From Actinacidiphila yanglinensis (GTDB lineage: Bacteria > Actinomycetota > Actinomycetes > Streptomycetales > Streptomycetaceae), in assembly GCF_900107965.1 (NCBI RefSeq), contig NZ_FNVU01000001.1, forward strand, positions 558,001 through 622,000: a stretch of 64,000 nucleotides of DNA, written 5' to 3'. The stretch's first letter is position 1; each line of letters begins with the position of its first letter. The translations under genes and the position numbers were made by a program. Below are positions 50,337 through 58,009 of the stretch, piece by piece. The notes below the pieces were generated by a model that had not been told where the DNA came from, ran no database searches, and saw only the letters and a list, made by a program, of their open reading frames with translations.

Positions 50337-51365
50337 ATGCGGGTCGGAGTCCTGACCGGCGGCGGAGACTGCCCCGGCCTCAACGCGGTCATCCGCGGCA
50401 TCGTCCGTAAAGGCACCCAGGAATACGGCTACCACTTCACCGGCTTCCGCGACGGCTGGCGCGGCCCCCTCGAAGGGGACACCGTCCGTCTCGACATCCC
50501 CGCCGTGCGCGGCATACTCCCGCGCGGCGGCACCATACTCGGCTCCTCGCGCACCAATCCGCTCAAGGTCGAGGGCGGCGCCGACCGGGTCCGGCGGACC
50601 CTGGCCGAGGAGGACGTCGACGCGCTCATCGTGATCGGTGGCGAGGACACCCTCGGGGTGGCCGCCGAACTGTACGAGCGGCACGGCATCCCCTGCGTCG
50701 GCGTCCCCAAGACCATCGACAACGACCTGTCCGCCACCGACTACACCTTCGGCTTCGACACGGCCGTCAACATCGCCACCGAGGCCATCGACCGCCTGCA
50801 CACCACCGCCGAGTCGCACATGCGGGTCCTGGTGGTCGAGGTCATGGGCCGGCACGCCGGCTGGATCGCCCTGCACTCCGGCCTGGCCGGCGGCGCCAAC
50901 GTCATCCTCATCCCGGAACGGCGCTTCGACATCGACCAGGTCTGCGCGTGGGTCGAGAGCCGGTTCAAGATCCGTTACGCGCCGATCGTGGTGGTCGCCG
51001 AGGGCGCGATGCCGCGCCAGGGCGACATGGTGCTCAAGGACGGCACCCTCGACGCGTTCGGGCACGTGCGGCTGTCCGGCATAGGGGAGTGGCTGGCCCA
51101 GCAGATCGAGAAGCGCACCGGCAAGGAGGCGCGCACCACCGTGCTCGGCCACGTGCAGCGCGGCGGCACCCCCAGCGCGTTCGACCGGTGGCTCGCCACC
51201 CGGTTCGGGCTGCACGCCATCGACGCGGTCCGGGAGGGCGACTTCGGCACGATGGTCTCGCTGCGCGGCACCGGCATCGTGCGGGTGCCGATCGGCGACG
51301 CGACCGCCCGGATCAAGACCGTCGACCCGGCGCTCTACGCGGAGGCGGAGGTGTTCTTCGGCTAG
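50337..51365 (+). CDS. pfkA: 6-phosphofructokinase (group with PPi-type signature residues)
   Basis: 342 residues. Nucleotide loop GVLTGGGDCPGLNAVIRGIV, catalytic Asp128 in PKTIDNDLSATDYTFGFDTA, substrate block EVMGRHAGWIALHSGLAGG and the fructose-6-P residues in VLGHVQRGGTPSAFDRWLA. It makes fructose 1,6-bisphosphate in glycolysis. At the donor-specificity positions it has Asp104 (GGEDTLG) and Lys125 (VPKTIDND), the pair associated with pyrophosphate rather than ATP use, so the donor needs testing. ATG 50337 (after GAAGGG) is preferred over the frame start at 50316. Confidence 0.94.
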   Translation: MRVGVLTGGGDCPGLNAVIRGIVRKGTQEYGYHFTGFRDGWRGPLEGDTVRLDIPAVRGILPRGGTILGSSRTNPLKVEGGADRVRRTLAEEDVDALIVIGGEDTLGVAAELYERHGIPCVGVPKTIDNDLSATDYTFGFDTAVNIATEAIDRLHTTAESHMRVLVVEVMGRHAGWIALHSGLAGGANVILIPERRFDIDQVCAWVESRFKIRYAPIVVVAEGAMPRQGDMVLKDGTLDAFGHVRLSGIGEWLAQQIEKRTGKEARTTVLGHVQRGGTPSAFDRWLATRFGLHAIDAVREGDFGTMVSLRGTGIVRVPIGDATARIKTVDPALYAEAEVFFG

Positions 51366-51551
51366 GTCCTGCCCGCATGTCGCACCTTCGGGTTCCGCCT
51401 GGTGAGGGCGGTGCGGACGGGGTGATCCGCGGTGCTTGCCGTGGGCCGCCGGTGGGCCCTACCATCCGTGCACCCGGCACGTCCGGACACGTGGGGGTTT
51501 CCCCTCTCGTCTTCGTCCCCACCTTTTTTGAGCACCTGAGGAGCGCCCGGT

Positions 51552-52154
51552 ATGACGGGTGTTGTGGGAGGGCACGCGGTGCCCGTACTCGCGGTCGCCG
51601 GCGGCACCGCTTCCGGCAAGTCCACCCTCGCGGAGGCGCTGGCGCGGCGCCATCCCGCGAGCGTCGGCCTGGTCCACCTCGACGACTTCTACGTCCCCGC
51701 GCATGATCCGCGGCGCGGGGTGCGGACGTTGAGCGCGACCGGGGCGGAGACGCTGGACTGGAACCACCCCGGTTCCATCGACGAGGATGCGGTGGCCGCG
51801 GCGATCGAGGGGATGGCCTCCGGCGGTCGGTACCGGTTGGTTGTCGTGGAGGGGCTGTTCGCGCTGACCCTGGGCACGGTGGCCGAGCGGGCGACCTGGC
51901 GGGTGTACGTCGACACCCCCGACGACATCCGGCTGGCCCGGAAGATCCTGCGCAAGATCGAGGTGTTCGGGCAGGATCCGGGGGTGTCGCTGCGGAACTA
52001 TCTGCTCAGCGGGAGGGAGCGGCACGCGGAGTACGTGGCTCCCGCGCGGGAGCGGGCGGATCTGGTGCTGGACGGGACGGTCCCCGAGGGGGAGTTGCTC
52101 CGCGCAGTGGAGTCCTTGCTGGGCCCGCTCCCCGCAGCCACGGTCCCCGTCTGA
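51552..52154 (+). CDS. Uridine kinase-like P-loop nucleoside/sugar kinase
   Basis: 200 residues. Walker A VAGGTASGKSTLAEALAR (about 15-32), then LVHLDDFYVP with the catalytic Asp, a lid region around LARKILRKIEVFGQDPG, and a conserved YVAPARERADLVLDGT end. It resembles uridine kinase/phosphoribulokinase-type enzymes that phosphorylate nucleosides; the precise substrate is uncertain. ATG 51552 has GAGGAG upstream. It lies 186 bp after pfkA; that gap shows no gene. Confidence 0.85.
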   Translation: MTGVVGGHAVPVLAVAGGTASGKSTLAEALARRHPASVGLVHLDDFYVPAHDPRRGVRTLSATGAETLDWNHPGSIDEDAVAAAIEGMASGGRYRLVVVEGLFALTLGTVAERATWRVYVDTPDDIRLARKILRKIEVFGQDPGVSLRNYLLSGRERHAEYVAPARERADLVLDGTVPEGELLRAVESLLGPLPAATVPV

Positions 52155-52475
52155 CCCCTCCCCCGGGGCGGGGTTGCCCTTGCGGGCGGAGCGTGCCCTG
52201 CCCCTGTGCGGGGTTGCCCTTGCGGGCGGAGGGTGCCCCTTCCCTGGGCCTGGGTGCCCTTGCGGGCGGAGGGTGCCTTGCAGGGGCGCGGGGAACTGCG
52301 CGCTCAGCCACGTTCGTGGCGAGCCGGGCCCGCAGGCCCAGCCCCCGCGGCGGTGTTGCCGGTCCACCGGCCGGTGGCCGGTTGCTCGCGCCGTTCTCCC
52401 CCAGCCTGGCGGCTGGGAGGTGCCCCCACGCGCCCCTTGGTGGGCACCGTTCTCCCGCAAGGGCCCGCCCGGGGG
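52155..52475. repeat. 321-bp repeat block: 40-bp tandem plus dispersed palindrome, no gene
   Basis: Three copies of GGGTTGCCCTTGCGGGCGGA with GNGTGCC (at about 52171, 52211 and 52251, period 40 bp; the third reads GGGTGCC...) lead into AGGGGCGCGGGGAACTGCGC, then GTGTTGCCGGTCCACCGG, GGTTGCTCGCGC and GGCGGCTGGGAGGTGCCCCC. The same sequence of blocks occurs at 43.0-43.5 kb. It lies between convergent genes. Confidence 0.85.
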
Positions 52476-54476
52476 CTAGGGGCGGAAGAGGGTGGGGGAG
52501 AGGTGGGTGAGGAGGTCGGAGAGGAGGGCCGCTCCGGTGAGGGAGAGAACGGACTCCGGGTGGAACTGGATCCCGGCGAAGCCGGGACCGCGGAGGGCGT
52601 GGAGATCACCCGTCGCGAGGTCCCGGCTCAACTCGACCCCGTGCATCGCCAACTCCTCCGCCGCATCGGCATCGCAACGTGCGGTGAAGGTGTTGTAGAA
52701 GCCGACCGTCGTACGGGTACCGAAATAGTCGATCACCTCCTGCGCCCCCTGAGCCGGCCGCTCCTTGCGGACCAGGTCGACCCCGAGCTCCGCCGCGATC
52801 AGCTCGTGCCCGAGGCACACCCCCAGCAGCCCGTGCGCGTGGTCGCGGACCAACTCCGCGGTGAGCCCCCGCAGGAACCGCATCTTCGCGTCCGCGGTGT
52901 CCGACGGGTCGCCCGGACCCGGGCCCAGCACCACCGGGCCGGGGTGGGCCAGCGCCGCCTCCCGCAGCCCGGGCTCGTCGTAGCGGCGTACGGCGACACC
53001 GCGGCCGCCGGAGCGCAGCACGTGCGCGAGCATCGCGGTGAAGGTGTCCTCGGCGTCGACCACCAGCACCGGCGCCGCATCCGTCGTCGCCGGGGCCGGG
53101 TCGGACGCGGTCCGCATCCGCAGCCAGAACGGGGCGAGCCGGGCGCGCCGGGCGTCGAGCGCGGCCCGTACCCGGATGTCCTCGGCCAGCCGCGGGCGCG
53201 GCGCGGGCTCGCCGGTGGGCCGCGCCGGCGCGGAAGGGGCGAGCACCCCGAGCGCGGTGAGTACCCCCGCGGCCTTCGCGTGCGTCTCGGCGACCTCCGC
53301 CGCGGGGTCGGAGTGCCGGACGAGCGTCGCGCCGACCGGCACCTTCAGCGTGCCGCCGGGGGAGATGTCGGCGGTGCGGATCAGGATCGGCGAGTCCAGC
53401 GTCTGCGCGCCGCCGGTGTCCCGCCCGATCAGCGCGAGCGCGCCCGCGTAGTAGCCGCGGCCGGCGCCGTCCCGCCCGCGCGGCTCGTACCGCTCGATCA
53501 CCCGGCAGGCGTTCTGCACCGGCGAGCCGGTGACGGTCGCGGCGAACATCGTCTCGCGCAGCACGTCCCGCACGTCCTTGGTGGAGCGCCCGCGCAGCTC
53601 GTACTCGGTGTGCGCGAGGTGCGCCATCTCCTTCAGCCGCGGCCCGATGACCACACCGCCCAGGTCGCCGACCGTGCACATCATCTTCAGCTCCTCGTCG
53701 ACGACCATGGTCAGCTCCTCCACCTCCTTCGGGTCGTGCAGGAACTCCAGCAGGCCCTCGGCGGACGGCCCCTGCGCGGGGTAGCGGTAGGTGCCGCTGA
53801 TCGGGTTCATCACCACGGTGCCGCCGGCCATCCGCACGTGGACCTCCGGGGACGCGCCGACCAGCGTCCGCTCGGGCGTGTGCACTGTGTAGGTCCAGTA
53901 CGCGCCCCGCTCGCCGCGCAGCAGCCGGGCGAACAGCGTGAGCGCGGCGGCCGGGCCGAAGTCCGGCACGAAGCCGTGGAAGGTGCGCCGGATCACGAAG
54001 TTGGCACCCTCGCCGCGGCCGATCTCGTCGTCGATCACCCGCCGCACGATTCCCGCGTACGCGTCGTCGTCCACGTCGAACGCGCCGTTCTCGACGCGTA
54101 CGTCCCGCGCGCCCGGCAGCGCCTCCAGCACGGGCAGCACCTCGTCGAGCGGCAACTCGTATGCCTCCTGCGGGCGCAGCACGGCCAGCGGGGTGCCGTC
54201 GTCGTACACGTCGAAGCCGCGCTCGCGGATCTGCCGGTACGGCACCAGGGCCAGCGCGTCGGTGACCGGTGCGTCGGGGGTGCCCGAGGGGAGCGGGATG
54301 CCGGCGAGGGTGTCGACGTGCTCGACCGGGCCGAGCAGCACCTCCACCACGTCCTGCGGCCGGCCGGGCGTCCGGCGGTGCAGCAGGGCGAAGGCGGGGC
54401 AGCCGGGGGCGAGCAGGCGCTCCACGAGCCGGGCGGCGGTGAGGGGCGCGGGGCCGGAGGGCGGGGTCAGGGGCAC
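52476..54476 (-). CDS. Fused anthranilate synthase (TrpE-TrpG type, chorismate-binding + glutamine amidotransferase)
   Basis: 666 residues. The TrpE part (about 1-440) contains SGTYRYPAQG, LMVVDEELKMMCTVG-type (MVVDEELKMMCTVGDLGG), FAATVTGSPVQNACRVI and GGALxLIG-like (YYAGALALIGRD) chorismate motifs. The TrpG part (about 475-666) has GPGPGDPSD, the nucleophile Cys in GLLGVCLGHELIAAELG and the His/Glu pair in GIQFHPESVLS. It converts chorismate plus glutamine to anthranilate. Similar fused proteins feed tryptophan or phenazine/antibiotic pathways. GTG 54476 has AAGGAAG 7 nt upstream and is preferred over ATG 54494. A leader peptide and attenuator precede it. Confidence 0.92.
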   Translation of the reverse strand: MPLTPPSGPAPLTAARLVERLLAPGCPAFALLHRRTPGRPQDVVEVLLGPVEHVDTLAGIPLPSGTPDAPVTDALALVPYRQIRERGFDVYDDGTPLAVLRPQEAYELPLDEVLPVLEALPGARDVRVENGAFDVDDDAYAGIVRRVIDDEIGRGEGANFVIRRTFHGFVPDFGPAAALTLFARLLRGERGAYWTYTVHTPERTLVGASPEVHVRMAGGTVVMNPISGTYRYPAQGPSAEGLLEFLHDPKEVEELTMVVDEELKMMCTVGDLGGVVIGPRLKEMAHLAHTEYELRGRSTKDVRDVLRETMFAATVTGSPVQNACRVIERYEPRGRDGAGRGYYAGALALIGRDTGGAQTLDSPILIRTADISPGGTLKVPVGATLVRHSDPAAEVAETHAKAAGVLTALGVLAPSAPARPTGEPAPRPRLAEDIRVRAALDARRARLAPFWLRMRTASDPAPATTDAAPVLVVDAEDTFTAMLAHVLRSGGRGVAVRRYDEPGLREAALAHPGPVVLGPGPGDPSDTADAKMRFLRGLTAELVRDHAHGLLGVCLGHELIAAELGVDLVRKERPAQGAQEVIDYFGTRTTVGFYNTFTARCDADAAEELAMHGVELSRDLATGDLHALRGPGFAGIQFHPESVLSLTGAALLSDLLTHLSPTLFRP

Positions 54477-54530
54477 GGCGGGTCTTCCTTCCATGACGGG
54501 TGGGAAGGGCGACCGGGCCGGGAAACACCG

Positions 54531-54553
54531 AAGGCCGCCCCTGGGGCGGCCTT
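54531..54553 (-). terminator. Attenuator-type terminator hairpin upstream of the anthranilate synthase
   Basis: On the minus strand AAGGCCGCCCC, a 1-nt loop and GGGGCGGCCTT form an 11-bp GC-rich stem between the leader peptide (54580-54639) and the coding start at 54476. The T-tract is poor (CGGTGTTT). Confidence 0.7.
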
Positions 54554-54579
54554 TCGCGAAGTGGATCTGCGCGCGATGT

Positions 54580-54639
54580 CTAACGGGCCGCCGGAGAAGC
54601 GGTCCGCCAGCAGGTCTGCTGGGTGGTGCGGGAGATCAT
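54580..54639 (-). CDS. trpL: trp leader peptide, 19 residues with one Trp codon
   Basis: Reads MISRTTQQTCWRTASPAAR. Its end (…TCWRTASPAAR) mirrors Streptomyces trp leader peptides I recall (…NWWWTAHPAAH), but only one of the adjacent Trp codons remains. It lies 163 nt upstream of the anthranilate synthase start, with a terminator hairpin between, the layout of transcription attenuation. Attenuation of a fused anthranilate synthase gene is known in S. venezuelae. Sensitivity to Trp-tRNA may be weaker here. Confidence 0.65.
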   Translation of the reverse strand: MISRTTQQTCWRTASPAAR

Positions 54640-54744
54640 CGCGGTCACGTGCCCGACCCTACCGCACCCGGCGGCGGTGGTCCGTATCGCGCACATGGAT
54701 GTCTCATCCACTGAGCGGCCGGATCCCGGGCCTCCGCGACCCCG

Positions 54745-54750
54745 TAGTGT
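54745..54750 (+). promoter_or_regulatory. -10 hexamer TAGTGT placed for leaderless mRNA
   Basis: TAGTGT is followed by 7 nt (GGGGCCC) and the GTG at 54758. The region is shared with the divergent trp leader transcript. Confidence 0.4.
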
Positions 54751-54757
54751 GGGGCCC

Positions 54758-56107
54758 GTGAGCGTGAATGCCGATACCCACGCCGGGGCGCGTACCTGGC
54801 AGTCTCTTCCCGCGGCGCAGCAGCCCGAGTGGCCCGACCCCGAGGCACTGCGCGACGTCGTCGCGGAGCTCGCCTCGTATCCGCCGCTGGTGTTCGCCGG
54901 CGAGTGCGACCAGTTGCGCAACCACATGGCCGCGGTGGCCGAGGGCAAGGCGTTCCTCCTCCAGGGCGGCGACTGCGCCGAGGCGTTCGACGCCGTGGGC
55001 GCGGACCAGATCCGCAACAAGCTGAAGACGCTGCTGCAGATGGGAGCGGTGCTCACCTACGCCGCCTCGGTGCCGGTGGTCAAGGTCGGCCGGATCGCCG
55101 GGCAGTACAGCAAGCCGCGCTCCAAGCCGACCGAGACCCGCGACGGCGTCACCCTGCCGACCTACCGCGGCGACTCGGTCAACGGCTTCGAGTTCACCGC
55201 CGAGGCCCGCATCCCGGACCCGCAGCGGCTCAAGCGGATGTACCACGCCTCCGCCTCCACGCTGAACCTGGTGCGCGCCTTCACCACCGGCGGGTACGCC
55301 GACCTGCGCCAGGTGCACGCCTGGAACCAGGACTTCGTGAAGTCCTCGCCCTCCGGGCAGCGGTACGAAGCGCTGGCCCGCGAGATCGACAGCGCGCTGA
55401 ACTTCATGGCCGCCTGCGGCACCGACCCGGCGGAGTTCCGCACGGTGGAGTTCTACGCCTCCCACGAGGCGCTGCTGCTGGACTACGAGACGGCGCTGAC
55501 CCGGGTCGACTCGCGCACCGGCACGCTCTACGACGTGTCCGGGCACATGGTCTGGATCGGCGAGCGGACCCGGCAGCTCGACGGCGCGCACATCGAGTTC
55601 GCGTCGAAGATCGGCAACCCGCTCGGCGTGAAGCTGGGCCCGAACACCACCCCGGAGGAGGCGATGACCTATGTCGAGCGCCTCGACCCGGACCGCACGC
55701 CCGGGCGGCTGACCTTCATCGTGCGGATGGGTGCGGACCAGGTACGGGACAAGCTCCCGACGCTGGTGGAGAAGGTCACCGCGTCCGGCGCCCGGGTGGC
55801 GTGGGTGTGCGACCCGATGCACGGCAACACCTTCGAGGCCGCCTCGGGCCACAAGACCCGCCGCTTCGACGACGTCCTCGACGAGGTCAAGGGCTTCTTC
55901 GAGGTGCACCACGCCCTGGGCACCCACCCCGGCGGCATCCACGTCGAGCTGACCGGTGACGACGTGACCGAGTGCGTCGGCGGCGGCGACGAGATCTTCG
56001 TCGACGACCTGCACCAGCGGTACGAGACGGCATGCGACCCGCGGCTCAACCGCAGCCAGTCCCTCGACCTGGCGTTCCTGGTCGCCGAGATGTACCGGGG
56101 CCAGTAG
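54758..56107 (+). CDS. aroH: Class II 3-deoxy-7-phosphoheptulonate (DAHP) synthase
   Basis: 449 residues of the plant/actinobacterial class II family: TWQSLPAAQQPEWPDPEALR, GECDQLRNHMAAVAEGKAF, LLQGGDCAEAFD, the metal-site Cys in GGDCAEAF, KPRSKPTETRDGV, and the C-terminal VCDPMHGNTFEAASGHKTRR and GGIHVELTGDDVTECVGGG. It condenses PEP and erythrose 4-phosphate, the entry step of the shikimate pathway. It is divergent from the anthranilate synthase, so chorismate supply and use are neighbours. GTG 54758 is preferred; GTG 54764 is close by. Confidence 0.96.
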   Translation: MSVNADTHAGARTWQSLPAAQQPEWPDPEALRDVVAELASYPPLVFAGECDQLRNHMAAVAEGKAFLLQGGDCAEAFDAVGADQIRNKLKTLLQMGAVLTYAASVPVVKVGRIAGQYSKPRSKPTETRDGVTLPTYRGDSVNGFEFTAEARIPDPQRLKRMYHASASTLNLVRAFTTGGYADLRQVHAWNQDFVKSSPSGQRYEALAREIDSALNFMAACGTDPAEFRTVEFYASHEALLLDYETALTRVDSRTGTLYDVSGHMVWIGERTRQLDGAHIEFASKIGNPLGVKLGPNTTPEEAMTYVERLDPDRTPGRLTFIVRMGADQVRDKLPTLVEKVTASGARVAWVCDPMHGNTFEAASGHKTRRFDDVLDEVKGFFEVHHALGTHPGGIHVELTGDDVTECVGGGDEIFVDDLHQRYETACDPRLNRSQSLDLAFLVAEMYRGQ

Positions 56108-56176
56108 GCCCGGGCACGCGGCGGGCCATGCCCGGCCACCCAGCTCACGCCCGGCCGCGCAGGACGGGCCGGGCAC

Positions 56177-56226
56177 GCCGGAAGGGGCGCGGATCACACC
56201 GATCCGCGCCCCTTCCGGCTTTTCTT
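56177..56226 (+). terminator. Rho-independent terminator after the DAHP synthase
   Basis: A perfect 19-bp stem (GCCGGAAGGGGCGCGGATC, 56177-56195, with its inverse at 56201-56219), a 5-nt ACACC loop and the T-rich tail TTTTCTT. It is the strongest terminator in the window. Confidence 0.93.
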
Positions 56227-56243
56227 CCCCCGGGCGCACTGGG

Positions 56244-56262
56244 TAAGGTAAGGATTACCTCA
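56244..56262. promoter_or_regulatory. Iron box (DmdR/IdeR operator)
   Basis: TAAGGTAAGGATTACCTCA matches 14 of 19 positions of the actinobacterial iron-box consensus (TTAGGTTAGGCTAACCTAA, from memory). It lies 60 bp before the bfd-like start, so the gene is probably repressed when Fe(II) is plentiful. Confidence 0.8.
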
Positions 56263-56321
56263 GTACTTCTCCTCCCGGTACGTCCCTCAGTACCTCCTGG
56301 CCCTGGATCGGCGGTGACCGC

Positions 56322-56582
56322 GTGTACGTCTGCTCCTGCTTCGGCATCACCGAGCAGCAGGTGAAGCAGCACGCCGAGGATGGGCGCTGCACCCCGCGCC
56401 AGATCGCCTCCGCCTGCAAGGCGGGCACCGACTGCGGCTCCTGCGTGAAGCGCATCCAGGCCCTGCTCGGCCGCACCGACGGCTGCGCCACCCGCACCCG
56501 GCTCGAGCCGGCGGGGCTGGCGGCCCAGCCGCCCCGGACCGCGCCCCGGCAGGACCGGCCGCTGCCGCTGCGGGCCGCCTGA
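56322..56582 (+). CDS. bfd: Bacterioferritin-associated ferredoxin (BFD-like [2Fe-2S])
   Basis: 86 residues. The four cluster cysteines are Cys4, Cys6, Cys38 and Cys41 (MYVCSCFGIT and GTDCGSC). Residues 1-50 are the BFD domain; the last 35 are an Arg/Pro-rich extension. Bfd releases iron from bacterioferritin when iron is scarce, which fits the iron box upstream. GTG 56322 is the start because the cluster motif begins at residue 4. It is convergent with bfr, 26 bp away. Confidence 0.92.
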   Translation: MYVCSCFGITEQQVKQHAEDGRCTPRQIASACKAGTDCGSCVKRIQALLGRTDGCATRTRLEPAGLAAQPPRTAPRQDRPLPLRAA

Positions 56583-56608
56583 GCCCGGGGCCGGTCCCGG
56601 CCACGGCA

Positions 56609-57088
56609 CTAGCTCTCCGGCTGCTCGATCTGCTGCGCGATGTACAGCGGCTCGCCCAGCTTCTCGATCAGCATGAGCTGCGTGTCGAGGTAGTCGATGT
56701 GGTGCTCCTCGTCCTTCAGGATGTCCTCGAACAGCCGCGCCGAGGTGACGTCGGACTTCGCGCGCATCAGCTCGATACCGCGCCGCAGCCGGTCGATCGC
56801 CTCGGCCTCGACCACCCGGTCCGCCTGGAACATCTCCGTCACGGTCTGCCCCACCCGGACGTGGAAGAGCCGCTGGTAGTTCGGCAGGCCGTCCAGCAGC
56901 AGGATGCGGTCGGTGATGATCTCCGCGTGCCGCATCTCGTCGAAGGACTCGGCGCGGGTGTTCTTCGCGAGCTTCGTCCACCCGAGGTTCTCCTGCATCT
57001 TCGCGTGCAGGAAGTACTGGTTGATCGCGGTCAACTCGGCGGTCAGCTGTTCGTTGAGGAACTCGATGACCTCGGGGTCGCCTTGCAT
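56609..57088 (-). CDS. bfr: Bacterioferritin
   Basis: 159 residues forming a four-helix ferritin. All ferroxidase ligands are present at canonical numbers: Glu18, Glu51, His54, Glu94, Glu127 and His130, and Met52 is available as the heme ligand between subunits. It stores iron as a 24-mer. ATG 57088 follows GGAAGGA and gives the canonical numbering, so the longer open frame to 57175 is rejected. No iron box was seen upstream. It is convergent with bfd. Confidence 0.97.
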   Translation of the reverse strand: MQGDPEVIEFLNEQLTAELTAINQYFLHAKMQENLGWTKLAKNTRAESFDEMRHAEIITDRILLLDGLPNYQRLFHVRVGQTVTEMFQADRVVEAEAIDRLRRGIELMRAKSDVTSARLFEDILKDEEHHIDYLDTQLMLIEKLGEPLYIAQQIEQPES

Positions 57089-57266
57089 GGCAACGCCGTC
57101 CTTCCCGTTCGGGCTCGGCAGTTCCCGGCATCCTCGCACCGCGCAGCGGCGCGATCCAGGAGGCGCACGCTGCACCGCCGCCCGCGGCAGCGAAGAACTT
57201 CCTGGTCAGCACGGGTTCCGGCGGCTCGCGGCGGAAGCACTCCGTCCGGTCTGTCACCATGGGGGG

Positions 57267-57881
57267 ATGGGTCGGTACGAGCATCCGGAGGGGCAGCTCC
57301 CCCCGGGGCAGCGCCTCCAGCGGGGCTGGCCGGTCACGCATTACGGCCCCGTCCCGCGCTTTCGGCCCGACCGCTGGGACTTCCGCGTCTTCGGCGCCAC
57401 CGCCCACGGCGAGCGCCCGGTCTGGAACCACGAGGAGTTCTCCGCGCTCCCGTACGCGACGGTGGTCGCCGACTTCCACTGCGTCACGAAGTTCTCGATG
57501 ACCGGTATGGAGTGGGGCGGGGTCGCCACCGCCACCGTCGCCAAGCTCGCCCCGCCCGCGAGCGACGTGACCCACGTCATGGTCTGGGCCGAGTACGGCT
57601 TCAGCTCCAACCTGCGGATCGACGACTTCCTGGACGGCCTCAGCATCTTCGCCACCCACGAGAGCGGCCAGCCCCTCACCGCGGAGCACGGCTTCCCGGT
57701 CCGGCTCGTCGTCCCCAAGCGGTACGCCTGGAAGGGCCCGAAGTGGGTCCGCGGCATCGAGTACATGACGGCCGACCGCCGCGGCTTCTGGGAGGAGCGC
57801 GGCTACCACAACCTCGGCGACCCCTGGAGCGAGCAGCGCTTCTCCTTCCAGGAGGAACCCGGGGACGGGCCCGAGCTGTAG
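57267..57881 (+). CDS. Sulfite oxidase-like molybdopterin oxidoreductase (YedY/MsrP-type, no signal)
   Basis: 204 residues of the SUOX fold. Molybdenum-ligand Cys72 in VADFHCVTKFSMTGMEWGGV, then HVMVWAEYGFSSNLRIDDFL and the end KWVRGIEYMTADRRGFWEERGYH. There is no Tat or Sec signal, so it is probably cytosolic. The electron partner and substrate are unknown. ATG 57267 sits directly after GGGGGG with CACCAT 6 nt upstream; this spacing is unusual. It is divergent from bfr. Confidence 0.9.
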   Translation: MGRYEHPEGQLPPGQRLQRGWPVTHYGPVPRFRPDRWDFRVFGATAHGERPVWNHEEFSALPYATVVADFHCVTKFSMTGMEWGGVATATVAKLAPPASDVTHVMVWAEYGFSSNLRIDDFLDGLSIFATHESGQPLTAEHGFPVRLVVPKRYAWKGPKWVRGIEYMTADRRGFWEERGYHNLGDPWSEQRFSFQEEPGDGPEL

Positions 57882-57929
57882 CCCGAGGAGCCGGGCAGGA
57901 GTTCCGTCCAGGCTTGCACCGGGGGCCAG

Positions 57930-57970
57930 TTGACAACCCGAATACCGGATCGTAGACACGGGGTTGTCAA
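57930..57970 (+). promoter_or_regulatory. Near-consensus promoter enclosed by a 10-bp palindrome
   Basis: -35 TTGACA (57930-57935), 17-nt spacer, -10 TAGACA (57953-57958). The arms TTGACAACCC (57930-57939) and GGGTTGTCAA (57961-57970) are perfect inverted repeats 31 bp apart, about three helical turns. One arm overlaps the -35 and the other covers the expected start site near 57965. This is the layout of a repressor operator, possibly bound by two dimers or a looping pair. Confidence 0.7.
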
Positions 57971-58009
57971 AGACCTGGGAAGAACCTCGCGGGGGAAGGC
58001 AGCTGACAC

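Noticed and set aside
52206-54761. An 851-codon open frame antisense to the anthranilate synthase
   Set aside because: It begins inside the intergenic repeats and shows no domain; the opposite strand encodes a complete, motif-bearing enzyme.
57089-57175. A 29-residue N-terminal extension of bacterioferritin
   Set aside because: The ATG at 57088 has a strong ribosome binding site and gives exact canonical ligand numbering; the extension is not family-like.
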